This document shows, one piece after another, positions 19,443-32,332 of a stretch of DNA of 64,000 nt. The stretch is from Trichomonas vaginalis G3 (taxonomy: Eukaryota; Parabasalia; Trichomonadida; Trichomonadidae). The stretch's first letter is position 1. Every line of letters starts with the position of its first letter. Made by a program: the position numbers and the translations under genes. The DNA is taken from contig NC_067205.1 in NCBI RefSeq assembly GCF_026262505.1, positions 20,519,645-20,583,644 of the forward strand, written 5' to 3'. The notes beneath the pieces are model-generated. The model did no database searches, was not told the DNA's origin, and saw only the letters and a list, made by a program, of their open reading frames with translations.

Positions 19443-21536
19443 ATGATTTTCTTACTCTTCTTTTGTTTTACGTTGGAACACTATCACTGTGCATCCGAAA
19501 AGTTTTCATTGAAAACTAAGCCTCGAAGTGTTCCGGAACTCAATTCAAACAAAAGAAGACTTCATTCCACGAATCGTCAGCCGATTCGAATAACCTTCGA
19601 TTTTGACTTACTAAATCCCTCGAACCCAGATCCATTGAGGTGTGATGAAGTCGGTCAGAATATTACGTGGAGTGAAGATCCTCAATATTCTTTGCAATGT
19701 ACAAAGGAAATGATATTAAATGCAGCTGGAAGAGATGTAATTACGAACACATTAAACAACGTTAAAACATATTTAGAGAAATTTCTATCCGTTGAACGCT
19801 TAGAACAAAATATTGAAAGTACAAATCTCAAAAATTTTTATACAATGCCATCCAAAACATATACAAACACAGACTTAGTTATACACGTTGTTTCAAGGCC
19901 TTTTGCCGATGCTTATTATTCGATTTCGACAATTGTATCTTCTCTCGAAACTACGAAACGGCCAATAGAGGCTGTTATATGCATTAATCCTACACTTATT
20001 TCTTCTAAAGCAGAAAACGAAACAATGCGTACAAGTAATTATTTCTTTGCTTGTTTGCACGAAATCACACATTGCTTAGGTTTTATATCTACATTTTACG
20101 AGTACTATCACCCGAGAGACTCCAATACTCCATATGCAGCTCCTCTTTGTAATTTAACTTTATATGGCATCAAACGAACGTATTTGGTCACTCCAAAGGC
20201 ACATACTTATGCTAAACGTCATTACAATGCTGGTACGATCATAGGCGATGACGGAACTGTTTGTCCAAGCGGAATCGAATTAGAAAATTCAGGAACAGAA
20301 GCACAGCAGCTCTCACATCTTGAAGCACGTATGTTTTATTCAGATTACATGCTCGCAGTTCTCATCCAAACAGATACAGAACCATTCCATCGTTTTACAG
20401 ATGCAACATTAGCAGTTTTACTTGATACAGGCAACTACGATCTCGACTATCATTACATGCGACCATTAGTTTGGGGTAACAAAGATGGTTTCCCTCCTGG
20501 TTCAACTGAAGTTGATAATTTCCATATTTTACCACCACAAGAAGTATTTCCAGAAGGATACATCGTTGTAGATCCAACAACTAACTACGATGTATGTAAT
20601 TTTGATTTCAAATCCTATGGAAATAACATTATGTCAACGAAATCACCAGATTGCAGTAAAACTACATCAGAATACTGTTCTGGCAAATCATTCTATAATC
20701 CAAAGAACAGATCACAAATTGCAGATGATTCTATCTTTGATTTCCAACTTATCAAGTATCCACACACATGTTTTGATGGATATGCGACAATTCCAGGTAA
20801 TTTAGAGTGTTTGAAGTATGTTCTTACAGATTCTTTTGTCACATTCACTCTTCCGAAAGATTTCAGATATCCTTTACAAAATATAACGTGTGATTCTAGT
20901 TCATCACATGAATTCAAGGAATATAATTACATAAATAACGCAGGTGTTAAGAAATACACTAAATACAAGTGTCCAGACTTCGAAAGATTCAGAAGAACTA
21001 TCAATTTATTTAATTCATATTTTGATTCAGATCCATTTGATTTAAACACAAGACAACAATACAGAATTGTTCCTGATGAAGCAGATGTTGCAGAAGAATC
21101 ACCACGTGAATCTCTTCCGACTAATTATATCCCTATCACACCAACAGAAAGTAGTTTTGTCAATACATCTGATTTCAGTTATTTAGGAACTAAACTAACA
21201 AAATCAACATTTTATGGTGTTTCAATCACAGCTGTTTTAGTTGTTGTTGTTTGTATGTTACTTTGTTTCATTGGAAGAAATGCATTCAAGACAAGAGTTG
21301 AAGACATGGATGCAGAAGAATCGGAAGATGGTGAACACAAGAAGAAGAGAAAGAAGAGAACAAAGAAACACCACAAGAATAATGATGAAAAAGAAATTGA
21401 CCTCAAATCAGATGATTTCAAATCAGATCATGAAGTAAAAACTGTTCCTTCTGATGAAAACAAAACTAATAATAACAATAATAAATCATCAGATGAAAAT
21501 AAGCGGAAACACAGAAAACGAAGAAGGAAAGAATAA
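19443..21536 (+). CDS. GP63-like (leishmanolysin, M8) surface metalloprotease, 697 aa
   Basis: The protein starts with a short hydrophobic signal peptide (about residues 1-17), followed by a pro-region. The zinc site HEITHCLGF is near residues 206-214. The third His ligand is probably that of SHLEAR near 290, followed by a methionine-containing turn region (TDATLAVLLDTGNYDLDY), as in M8 peptidases. Cys-rich segments follow. Near 590-612 is a transmembrane helix, then a cytosolic tail very rich in Lys, Glu and Asp. It is likely a surface protease cleaving host or self proteins. The gene is intact and single-exon. Codons 457-595 are copied at 24,541-24,954. Confidence 0.9.
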   Translation: MIFLLFFCFTLEHYHCASEKFSLKTKPRSVPELNSNKRRLHSTNRQPIRITFDFDLLNPSNPDPLRCDEVGQNITWSEDPQYSLQCTKEMILNAAGRDVITNTLNNVKTYLEKFLSVERLEQNIESTNLKNFYTMPSKTYTNTDLVIHVVSRPFADAYYSISTIVSSLETTKRPIEAVICINPTLISSKAENETMRTSNYFFACLHEITHCLGFISTFYEYYHPRDSNTPYAAPLCNLTLYGIKRTYLVTPKAHTYAKRHYNAGTIIGDDGTVCPSGIELENSGTEAQQLSHLEARMFYSDYMLAVLIQTDTEPFHRFTDATLAVLLDTGNYDLDYHYMRPLVWGNKDGFPPGSTEVDNFHILPPQEVFPEGYIVVDPTTNYDVCNFDFKSYGNNIMSTKSPDCSKTTSEYCSGKSFYNPKNRSQIADDSIFDFQLIKYPHTCFDGYATIPGNLECLKYVLTDSFVTFTLPKDFRYPLQNITCDSSSSHEFKEYNYINNAGVKKYTKYKCPDFERFRRTINLFNSYFDSDPFDLNTRQQYRIVPDEADVAEESPRESLPTNYIPITPTESSFVNTSDFSYLGTKLTKSTFYGVSITAVLVVVVCMLLCFIGRNAFKTRVEDMDAEESEDGEHKKKRKKRTKKHHKNNDEKEIDLKSDDFKSDHEVKTVPSDENKTNNNNNKSSDENKRKHRKRRRKE

Positions 21537-21611
21537 TTTATTTATTATATTTATTTTATATATTTTCATTTTTGTTTATTAATTTTATTAAAATTTTTAT
21601 AGATTGCTAAT
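21537..21611. other. 3' flank of the protease gene
   Basis: Very AT-rich sequence follows the stop (TTTATTTATTATATTT). No gene is seen before the MITE. Confidence 0.4.
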
Positions 21612-21817
21612 GAGGATGTTTTATTGTCGTCTGGGAAAGTGACAAAATTATCATTGTCATCTAAAAAGTGACATCTTACCTTTGTAGTCTGGAAAAGTGA
21701 ACATCAATTCCATCTATGTATATAGTGTGCATACACGCATGAAATATGGAGTAGCTCTTTATCTGTCTAAAAATCATATTATTTGAAAAAACCGCCAGAC
21801 GACAATAATAATACCCC
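21612..21817. mobile_element. 206-bp MITE with 23-bp imperfect inverted repeats
   Basis: The ends match as inverted repeats (21,612-21,634 and 21,795-21,817), 18 of 23 identical, with the inner part TTGTCGTCTGG perfect. The element is flanked by a perfect 9-bp direct repeat, ATTGCTAAT (21,603-21,611 and 21,818-21,826). A 9-bp duplication fits a Mutator-type (MULE) transposase. It has no coding capacity and contains repeated AAGTGA/GTGACA motifs inside. Confidence 0.82.
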
Positions 21818-21826
21818 ATTGCTAAT

Positions 21827-22175
21827 TAAATGCGAAAAAAATACGTTATTTCCATGAAAAAGAGTTTTGGTATAACATATCAATTTGAAGGATATAATGA
21901 ACAGATGAAGGCGAAACTTTTAGGGATGATATAGTGGGAGATATAGAACAAGCTTGCTCTCAAACTTTCCCACCTTACATTCAAAAGTTCTCCATGGTAT
22001 AGACTTTTTTTCGCAGTTTGGACTTTTTTTTCTTACGTTGTTTATACTTTATATAGAATTTGAGAAGTTAAATAATATACTAAAGGAATATGTTTTTATA
22101 AGTCTTTATTGATGGATTTCTCCATCTTTATTTTATGATGCAATAATTTCATTTTTATTCCAAGATAACTGATAA
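21827..22175. other. Intergenic region, no feature seen
   Basis: AT-rich sequence between the MITE and the end of the beta-helix pseudogene. I see no gene or repeat. Confidence 0.4.
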
Positions 22176-23251
22176 TTATTGAGAATTATTGACTGTTGAG
22201 TATTTCTGGATGTTGTGCGCGATGATATATCTAAATCTTGGATGATTAATTGGAATTATATTTCCCCTATTTGATATTTTTTGATGATTATAAAAATATA
22301 TCAATGGACAACCTTCAACTGCATAATGGGATATAAATGAATCTAATGGACCAATAGAATCAAAAGTGACTGAGTCACTTTTTACATTTTGAGTGACATT
22401 GTTTTCATTAAAGTAACAATTGTCAATAATTGGTTTATCTGAAAATAAAAAGTTTCCTTTATTTTCTATGAATGAACAATTCGAATATGTAGCTGTATTA
22501 AAATTTTTAATTATTGCATAATTTTCATCACTTCCTTTATATTTATTATTTAAATAATTACATCTTGTAATTACAAGGTTATCGCCATTGTTTACTATTA
22601 ATTGTGATTCTGAGGATGTATTTGAAGCTGTTATGAAATTAATAATTTTTGTTTCTTTTGGAAATTCAATTACATATGCAGCATCAATTTTAATTTTTTT
22701 GTGATAAGATGTATTCATGTTACTTATTTGGAGGTTTCCATTATTATGATAAAGTGCAGCTGCATTTCCACTACATTGTGAAACTGAACATCCAAATGCA
22801 TAACTTTTATAGTTATCGCTTCCTAAATCTGATTTTCCAATGTAATATGCACATCCCCATTTAGCGGAATACGAATTTAAAAAACAATTATGAACTAAAA
22901 CGCAATCAGAATTAATGATATTGAATGATCCACCATCATTTGTAGAACTATTGTTATAAAATGTGCATGTTTCAAGTAAAACTTTGTTTTTATTATTTTT
23001 ATTTAGGTTAATTGCACCATTTTGATGATGGAATGAAAATACTACATGATGAATGTAATAATTTCCTTTTTTGATATGGTTTTGTTCTCTGTTTTCTCAA
23101 AATAAACATCTGTATCGTAATAATCCGAAAAACTTTGTTGAAATTGCAGAAAGCTTTGTTTATTGATTTCTTTTGTTGAATATATATTTATACCAAATGA
23201 TTCATGTTGAGAAATCTTGTGAAATATGAAAATAGGGTTAGTGATCAACAA
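22176..23251 (-). pseudogene. Beta-helix-type surface protein gene, one frameshift, no ATG start
   Basis: The translation is rich in Asn, Ser, Cys and Gly, with repeated short strands such as NCYFNENN, YSNCSF and HNCFLNS, the look of right-handed parallel beta-helix repeats found in trichomonad surface proteins. Compared with the relic at 33,830-34,651, a single A is missing near 23,068, which breaks the frame after about 60 codons; from there it is open to the stop at 22176. Neither copy has an ATG at its visible 5' end. A signal-like hydrophobic start (TNPIFIFH) is present. Confidence 0.65.
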
Positions 23252-23813
23252 TTGAAAAATTACTTTAACTCACATAATTAATTGTATGAGTTATTTCAAA
23301 AACTTGATCACAATTTCCATTTTCAATATTTAAAAATTTTGCGCCTCTTTATTTGCTGCGGTATGCTGATTTTTATATAGTACAAAAATTTTCCAATTCT
23401 ACATCAGTAAAGAACGATAGATATCAATTTTAGGAAGGAATTGTTTTGTCCTTGATTTGGATATATTGAGTGTATTCATCCACTTATTAGTAATTTAAAT
23501 TTTGATATTTTAATTATTGGTATCATTGTATTTGAACAATATTAGATCTTTATTTTGTACTTTCTGCGATGAAAACATGGAAATATTTAATAAATAGCTA
23601 TAGAAAATAAGATATTCAATCAATGTTAATATAAAAAAAATGATATTCTGGATGGACCATGATAACACATAATAAATAATATTGCAAAGAAAAGGAATTC
23701 ATTCTGGTTAGGTCAAAAATGCTCCTTGGTTTCCAGCATCTTGTGTGATTTCAGAATGGGCAGCTATTCTCATCATACATATGTGTACATTTCATGAACG
23801 ATCTATTTTTCAA
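23252..23813. other. Intergenic region, no gene seen
   Basis: Includes the 5' flank of the beta-helix pseudogene and AT-rich sequence up to the start of the copied coiled-coil gene segment. No support for a gene or structured repeat. Confidence 0.4.
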
Positions 23814-24540
23814 GAAATTAATCAATAAAAGTTAGTTTGTGAATCCACTTTTTGAAGTGGTTTGAATGATTTTGAATTCAGATGCAGATAAATTAGCTCT
23901 CAAGAATTCAATATCGAATGGTTTATCACTGATAATTCGAATAAGTTCTTCTTTGATTCTCTTTTCTTTATCCAAGTTACTTGTAGCAGTGCGTGCTGCT
24001 TTGTTTGCTTTCTCAACCTTCAATAAGACTTCTTTTTCATGTTCGATACTTTTTGTCTTCTGTTCATCTAATGTAGCTGAAATATCTTCGATTTTCTTGA
24101 TATATCGTTTGGTTTCATCATCGGATTTCTTAACAACAACTTCGTAGTTTTCTCGCAATGAGGATACTTCGGCTTGGAATGATTTCGTTGCTTCATCTCG
24201 AGCTTCGTCCATTCTTGCATGAGAAATGAATTCGACTGCTTCGATGATGTTTGTTCCGACATAACCATCTTTTCGAGCTTCACCTAAGATTGAGTTGATT
24301 CTTCTCGTAGTTTCTTCTGTTTCAACTTTGAATTGTCCAATAAGAACAATCAAATTGTCTCGAACAGCAGGATCTAATGGGAATTTGAACTTGAATAGAG
24401 GTTTCTCTGAACCACTTAAAACAGCCATAAGTTTTTCAAATAACTCTGCTGCACTCTTCAAGTCGCTTTTGAGATTCTCAACTGCCTTAGAAATGTTATC
24501 ACCATATGGATCATAAACAATATCTAAAATCTGTGAATGT
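23814..24540 (-). pseudogene. Copied 3' end of the coiled-coil gene (fragment)
   Basis: This segment equals 35,574-36,300 with one or very few base changes (for example near 24,135, turning Ile into Val in the copy). It carries the last roughly 236 codons of the 1,467-residue protein and the same stop. It then joins the protease-gene copy at 24,540 through a TGTT microhomology, so the apparent ORF (to 24,647) reads into antisense protease sequence. It is a recent partial duplication without a start. Confidence 0.93.
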
Positions 24541-24954
24541 TTGAAGTATGTTCTTACAGATTCTTTTGTCACATTCACTCTTCCGAAAGATTTCAGATAT
24601 CCTTTACAAAATATAACGTGTGATTCTAGTTCATCACATGAATTCAAGGAATATAATTACATAAATAACGCAGGTGTTAAGAAATACACTAAATACAAGT
24701 GTCCAGACTTCGAAAGATTCAGAAGAACTATCAATTTATTTAATTCATATTTTGATTCAGATCCATTTGATTTAAACATAAGACAACAATACAGAATTGT
24801 TCCTGATGAAGCAGATGTTGCAGAAGAATCACCACGTGAATCTCTTCCGACTAATTATATCCCTATCACACCAACAGAAAGTAGTTTTGTCAATACATCT
24901 GATTTCAGTTATTTAGGAACTAAATTAACTAAATCAACATTTTATGGTGTTTCA
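24541..24954 (+). pseudogene. Copied internal segment of the GP63-like protease gene
   Basis: Matches 20,811-21,224 at about 99% (differences include codon Thr to Ile near 24,779 and a few silent changes near 24,925). It lacks the catalytic part and the membrane helix: it begins in the C-terminal Cys-containing region and stops at VS just before the TM segment, where unrelated sequence follows to a stop near 25,011. Confidence 0.93.
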
Positions 24955-25029
24955 AACGACAATAAGCTGTTTGGCAAGAGAGGAACCTTAAAAAATGATA
25001 ATAATAATTAAAAAAATGCTGCGTTTAAA

Positions 25030-25230
25030 CGTCTTATATATTTAAATTTTGGATTGGTAAATGGATTTATATTTTCATTATTTGATATTTTTTGATTATA
25101 AAAATATATCAATGGACAACCTTCAACTGCATAATGAGATATAAATGAATCTAATGGATCAATAGAATCAAAAGTGACTGAGTCACTTTTTACATTTTGA
25201 GTTACAGTGTTTTCATTAAAGTAACAATTG
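25030..25230 (-). pseudogene. Copied segment of the beta-helix gene
   Basis: This matches about 22,236-22,433 of the beta-helix pseudogene at roughly 90%, with small indels. Together with the two segments before it, it forms a three-part mosaic. The sequence to the left (24,955-25,029) and right (25,231-25,372) has no match in the window. Confidence 0.8.
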
Positions 25231-25372
25231 TAGAGGTAGGGCAACGATAGGTCAAAAAGGCTTCTCTGATAGATTTCCTTGCCTTTTGGATATGCTATAA
25301 TATATAGCCTAGCATGATAGGATATGATGTCAAAAGTTAGAACATAACTTAGGATCTTGAGAAAAATGAAAA

Positions 25373-25381
25373 ACAAAAATT
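25373..25381. repeat. Target-site duplication, left copy
   Basis: ACAAAAATT, identical to 33,581-33,589. It brackets the 8.2-kb element. Confidence 0.8.
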
Positions 25382-25875
25382 AGGGATGCGTTAAACACGC
25401 CATTTGACCGGGCGTACATTTTTTTGTTCGCCCAAAAATTTCGCCATTTGAGAAATTCAAAAATTAAAAATAAAATTTTAATCTTGATTTTTTTATTTTC
25501 GTGATTTTTTTGAAACTTACATAAGCGATGAAATACTTTTTTTAATTATTCGTTTATTATATATAAATATATCTTAATAAATTTAATTCCTTAAGGTAGA
25601 GCGTGTTCAAATTTAAAATCTCATACAATATTTTCTTAATGGCGTATTTTTCTGAGGTCGCCCAAATAAAGGCGAATTCAAAATTGAGAACTCCAAGGCG
25701 TATGGCGAGTATTCAAAAAGTACGCCACTTACAAAATATTGAATGTGGATTATCAATTTTTGGCGTTTTCAATTTCAAATTTTGATATTTATGTTTATTT
25801 TATTCAGTATAATGCTAAGAATTAAAATATAAAATTCATAGAATTTTTTCTTTGAAAATATTTTACATTTTTATT

Positions 25876-28800
25876 AGACCACTCCTAGACTAGTCATCAG
25901 GTTATCCTCAGATCATCCTCAGACTACTCCTTATCAGATTACTCATCATCCTCAGACTACTCCTTAGACCCCTCCTCATCAGACTACTCCTCAGATCTTC
26001 CTCCTGAGACTACTCTTCAGACTAGTCCTTAGAGTCCTCCTCATCAGACTAGTCCTGAGACTAGTCCTCAGACTACTCCTGAAAACTCCTCAGATTATCC
26101 TCAGACTCCTCCTCAGATTATCCTCAAACTCCTCCTCAGATTATCCTCAAACTACTCCTCAGTCTAATCCTCAGACTCCTCCTCAGATTATCCTCAAACT
26201 CCTCAGATTATCCTCAAACTCCTCAGACTATCCTCAAACTCCTCAGACTACTCCTGAAACTACTCCTCAGATTATCCTCAAACTCCTCAGACTACTCCTG
26301 AAACTACTCCTCAGATTATCCTCAGACTCCTCCTCAGATTATCCTCAAACTCCTCAGACTACTCCTGAAACTACTCCTCAGATTATCCTCAAACTCCTCA
26401 GATTATCCTCAAACTACTCCTCAGTCTAATCCTCAGATTCCTCCTCAGATTATCCTCAAACTACTCCTCAGTCTAATCCTCAGACTCCTCCTCAGATTAT
26501 CCTCAAACTACTCCTCAGTCTAATCCTCAGACTCCTCCTCAGATTATCCTCAAACTACTCCTCAAACTCCTCCTCAGATTATCCTCAAACTCCTCGGTCT
26601 AATCCTCAAACTCCTCCTCAGATTATCCTCAAACTCCTCAGACTACTCCTCGGTCTAATCCTCAGACTCCTCCTCAGATTATCTTCAAACTCCTCAGACT
26701 ACTCCTCAAACTACTCCTCAAATTATCCTCAAACTCCTCAGATTATCCTCAAACTACTCCTCAGATTATCCTCAGACTCCTCCTCAGATTATCCTCAAAC
26801 TCCTCAGACTACTCCTGAAACTACTCCTCAGATTATCCTCAAACTCCTCAGATTATCCTCAAACTACTCCTCAGTCTAATCCTCAGATTCCTCCTCAGAT
26901 TATCCTCAAACTACTCCTCAGTCTAATCCTCAGACTCCTCCTCAGATTATCCTCAAACTACTCCTCAGTCTAATCCTCAGACTCCTCCTCAGATTATCCT
27001 CAAACTACTCCTCAAACTCCTCGGATTATCCTCAGACTCCTCCTCAGATTATCCTCAAACTCCTCAGATTATCCTCAAACTCCTCAGACTATCCTCAAAC
27101 TCCTCAGACTACTCCTGAAACTCCTCCTCAGATTATCCTCAAACTACTCCTCAGTCTAATCCTCAGATTCCTCCTCAGATTATCCTCAAACTACTCCTCA
27201 GTCTAATCCTCAGACTCCTCCTCAGATTATCCTCAAACTCCTCAGACTACTCCTGAAACTCCTCCTCAGATTATCCTCAAACTCCTCAGACTACTCCTGA
27301 AACTACTCCTCAGATTATCCTCAGACTCCTCCTCAGATTATCCTCAAACTCCTCAGACTACTCCTGAAACTACTCCTCAGATTATCCTCAAACTCCTCAG
27401 ATTATCCTCAAACTACTCCTCAGTCTAATCCTCAGATTCCTCCTCAGATTATCCTCAAACTACTCCTCAGTCTAATCCTCAGACTCCTCCTCAGATTATC
27501 CTCAAACTACTCCTCAGTCTAATCCTCAGACTCCTCCTCAGATTATCCTCAAACTACTCCTCAAACTCCTCGGATTATCCTCAGACTCCTCCTCAGATTA
27601 TCCTCAAACTCCTCAGATTATCCTCAAACTCCTCAGACTACTCCTCGGTCTAATCCTCAGACTCCTCCTCAGATTATCCTCAAACTCCTCAGACTACTCC
27701 TCAAACTCCTGAAACTACTCCTCAGACAACTCCTCAGACTACTCCTCAAACTCCTGAAACTACTCCTCAGACAACTCCTCAGACTACTCCTCAAACTCCT
27801 GAAACTACTCCTCAGACAACTCCTCAGACTACTCCTCAAACTCCTCAGACTACTCCTCAAACTCCTCAGACTACTCCTCAAACTCCTGAAACTACTCCTC
27901 AGACAACTCCTCAAACTCCTCAGACAACTCCTCAAACTCCTCAGACTACTCCTCAAACTCCTCAGACTACTCCTCGGTCTAATCCTCAGACTCCTCCTCA
28001 GATTATCCTCAAACTCCTCAGACTACTCCTCAAACTCCTCAGACTACTCCTCAAACTACTCCTCAAACTCCTCAGACTACTCCTCAAACTCCTCAGACTA
28101 CTCCTCAAACTCCTCAGACTACTCCTCAAACTCCTCAGATTATCCTCAAACTCCTCAGATTATCCTCAAACTCCTCAGACTACTCCTCAAACTACTCCTC
28201 GGTCTAATCCTCAGACTCCTCCTCAGATTATCCTCAAACTCCTCAGACAACTCCTCGGTCTAATCCTCAGACTCCTCCTCAGATTATCCTCAAACTCCTC
28301 AGATTATCCTCAAACTCCTCAGACTATCCTCAAACTCCTCAGACTACTCCTCAAACTCCTGAAACTACTCCTCAGACAACTCCTCAGACTACTCCTCAAA
28401 CTCCTCAGATTATCCTCAAACTCCTCAGATTATCCTCAAACTTTTCAGAATACTCCTCAAACTCCTCAGACTACTCCTCAAACTCCTCAGATTATCCTCA
28501 AACTCCTCAGATTATCCTCAAACTCCTCAGACTACTCCTCGGTCTAATCCTCAGACTCCTCCTCAGATTATCCTCAAACTCCTCAAACTACTCCTCAGTC
28601 TAATCCTCAGACTCCTCCTCAGATTATCCTCAAACTACTCCTCAAACTCCTCCTCAGATTATCCTCAAACTCCTCCTCAGATTATCCTCAAACTCCTCAG
28701 ATTATCCTCAAACTCCTCAGATTATCCTCAAACTCCTCAAACTACTCCTCAGTCTAATCCTCAGACTCCTCCTCAGATTATCCTCAAACTCCTCAAACTA

Positions 28801-31800
28801 CTCCTCAGTCTAATCCTCAGACTCCTCCTCAGATTATCCTCAAACTACTCCTCAAACTCCTCCTCAGATTATCCTCAAACTCCTCCTCAGATTATCCTCA
28901 AACTCCTCGGTCTAATCCTCAAACTCCTCCTCAGATTATCCTCAAACTCCTCAGACTACTCCTCAAACTACTCCTCAAACTCCTCAGACTACTCCTCAAA
29001 CTCCTCAGACTACTCCTCAAACTCCTCAGACTACTCCTCAAACTCCTCAGATTATCCTCAAACTCCTCAGCTTATCCTCAAACTCCTCAGACTACTCCTC
29101 GGTCTAATCCTCAGACTCCTCCTCAGATTATCCTCAAACTCCTCAGACAACTCCTCAGACTACTCCTCAAACTCCTCAGATTATCCTCAGACAACTCCTG
29201 AAACTACTCCTCAAACTCCTCAGATTATCCTCAAACTCCTCAGATTATCCTCAAACTCCTCAGATTATCCTCAAACTCCTCAGATTATCCTCAAACTCCT
29301 CAGATTATCCTCAAACTCCTCAGATTATCCTCAAACTCCTCAGATTATCCTCAGACAACTCCTGAAACTACTCCTCAGATTATCCTCAAACACCTCAGAC
29401 TCCTCCTCAGATTATCCTCAAACTACTCCTCAGTCTAATCCTCAGACTCCTCCTCAGATTATCCTCAAACTCCTCAGACTACTCCTGAAACTCCTCCTCA
29501 GATTATCCTCAAACTCCTCAGATTATCCTCAAACTACTCCTCAGATTATCCTCAGACTCCTCCTCAGATTATCCTCAAACTCCTCAGACTACTCCTGAAA
29601 CTACTCCTCAGATTATCCTCAAACTCCTCAGATTATCCTCAAACTACTCCTCAGTCTAATCCTCAGATTCCTCCTCAGATTATCCTCAAACTACTCCTCA
29701 GTCTAATCCTCAGACTCCTCCTCAGATTATCCTCAAACTACTCCTCAGTCTAATCCTCAGACTCCTCCTCAGATTATCCTCAAACTACTCCTCAAACTCC
29801 TCGGATTATCCTCAGACTCCTCCTCAGATTATCCTCAAACTCCTCAGATTATCCTCAAACTCCTCAGACTACTCCTGAAACTACTCCTCAGATTATCCTC
29901 AAACTACTCCTCAAACTACTCCTCAAACTCCTCCTCAGATTATCCTCAAACTCCTCCTCAGATTATCCTCAAACTCCTCGGTCTAATCCTCAAACTCCTC
30001 CTCAGATTATCCTCAAACTCCTCAGACTACTCCTCGGTCTAATCCTCAGACTCCTCCTCAGATTATCCTCAAACTCCTCAGACTACTCCTCAAACTCCTG
30101 AAACTACTCCTCAGACAACTCCTCAGACTACTCCTCAAACTCCTGAAACTACTCCTCAGACAACTCCTCAGACTACTCCTCAAACTCCTGAAACTACTCC
30201 TCAGACAACTCCTCAGACTACTCCTCAAACTCCTCAGACTACTCCTCAAACTCCTCAGACTACTCCTCAAACTCCTCAGACTACTCCTCGGTCTAATCCT
30301 CAGACTCCTCCTCAGATTATCCTCAAACTCCTCAGATTATCCTCAAACTCCTCAGACTACTCCTCAAACTACTCCTCAAACTCCTCAGATTATCCTCAAA
30401 CTCCTCAGACTACTCCTCAAACTCCTCAGATTATCCTCAAACTCCTCAGATTATCCTCAAACTCCTCAGACTACTCCTCGGTCTAATCCTCAGACTCCTC
30501 CTCAGATTATCCTCAAACTCCTCAGACTACTCCTCAAACTCCTCAGACTACTCCTCAAACTCCTCAGACTACTCCTCAAACTACTCCTCGGTCTAATCCT
30601 CAGACTCCTCCTCAGATTATCCTCAAACTCCTCGGTCTAATCCTCAAACTCCTCCTCAGATTATCCTCAAACTCCTCAGACTACTCCTCGGTCTAATCCT
30701 CAGACTCCTCCTCAGATTATCCTCAAACTCCTCAGACTACTCCTCAAACTCCTGAAACTACTCCTCAGACAACTCCTCAGATTATCCTCAAACTCCTCAG
30801 ACTACTCCTCAAACTCCTCAGATTATCCTCAAACTCCTCAGATTATCCTCAAACTCCTCAGACTACTCCTCGGTCTAATCCTCAGACTCCTCCTCAGATT
30901 ATCCTCAAACTCCTCAGACTACTCCTCAAACTCCTCAGACTACTCCTCAAACTCCTCAGACTACTCCTCAAACTACTCCTCGGTCTAATCCTCAGACTCC
31001 TCCTCAGATTATCCTCAAACTCCTCGGTCTAATCCTCAAACTCCTCCTCAGATTATCCTCAAACTCCTCAGACTACTCCTCAAACTACTCCTCAAACTCC
31101 TCAGATTATCCTCAAACTCCTCAGACTACTCCTCAAACTCCTCAGATTATCCTCAAACTCCTCAGATTATCCTCAAACTCCTCAGACTACTCCTCGGTCT
31201 AATCCTCAGACTCCTCCTCAGATTATCCTCAAACTCCTCAGACTACTCCTCAAACTCCTCAGACTACTCCTCAAACTCCTCAGACTACTCCTCAAACTAC
31301 TCCTCGGTCTAATCCTCAGACTCCTCCTCAGATTATCCTCAAACTCCTCGGTCTAATCCTCAAACTCCTCCTCAGATTATCCTCAAACTCCTCAGACTAC
31401 TCCTCGGTCTAATCCTCAGACTCCTCCTCAGATTATCCTCAAACTCCTCAGACTACTCCTCAAACTCCTGAAACTACTCCTCAGACAACTCCTCAGACTA
31501 CTCCTCAAACTCCTGAAACTACTCCTCAGACAACTCCTCAGACTACTCCTCAAACTCCTGAAACTACTCCTCAGACAACTCCTCAGACTACTCCTCAAAC
31601 TCCTCAGACTACTCCTCAAACTCCTCAGACTACTCCTCAAACTCCTCAGACTACTCCTCGGTCTAATCCTCAGACTCCTCCTCAGATTATCCTCAAACTC
31701 CTCAGATTATCCTCAAACTCCTCAGACTACTCCTCAAACTACTCCTCAAACTCCTCAGATTATCCTCAAACTCCTCAGACTACTCCTCAAACTCCTCAGA

Positions 31801-32332
31801 TTATCCTCAAACTCCTCAGATTATCCTCAAACTCCTCAGACTACTCCTCGGTCTAATCCTCAGACTCCTCCTCAGATTATCCTCAAACTCCTCAGACTAC
31901 TCCTCAAACTCCTCAGACTACTCCTCAAACTCCTGAAACTACTCCTCAGACAACTCCTCAAACTCCTCAGACTACTCCTCAAACTCCTCAGACTACTCCT
32001 CAAACTCCTCAGACTACTCCTCAAACTACTCCTCGGTCTAATCCTCAGACTCCTCCTCAGATTATCCTCAAACTCCTCAGATTATCCTCAAACTCCTCAG
32101 ATTATCCTCAAACTCCTCAGATTATCCTCAAACTCCTCAGATTATCCTCAGACAACTCCTGAAACTACTCCTCAGATTATCCTCAAACACCTCAGACTAC
32201 TCCTCAGACTACTCCTCAAACTCCTCAGATTATCATCAAACTCCTCAAACTCCTCAGATTATCATCAAACTCCTCAAACTACTCCTCGGTCTAATCCTCA
32301 GACTCCTCCTCCTCAGATTATCCTCAGATTAT
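25876..32332. repeat. Giant CTCCTCAGAYTA-type minisatellite, about 6.4 kb
   Basis: The whole region is built from 9-20 bp variants of CTCCTCAGACTA, CTCCTCAGATTATCCTCAAA, CTCCTGAAACTA and CTCCTCGGTCTAATCCTCAG. G is nearly absent from the plus strand except in CAG, CGG and TGA. Higher-order copies exist: the block at 30,058-30,270 recurs unchanged at 31,428-31,640 (1,370 bp later), and the 27,669 block is related. Minus-strand frames coding Arg-Ser-Leu repeats are a by-product of unit lengths near multiples of three. Confidence 0.97.

Noticed and set aside
25603..25785. ORF of 60 codons at the left end of the 8.2-kb element
   Set aside because: It starts at a non-ATG codon or late ATG and has no transposase or other recognisable features.
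27669..31640. Minus-strand ORFs of Arg-Ser-Leu repeats in the minisatellite
   Set aside because: They arise because unit lengths are near multiples of three and the purine-rich strand has no stops; they have no leader or unique sequence.
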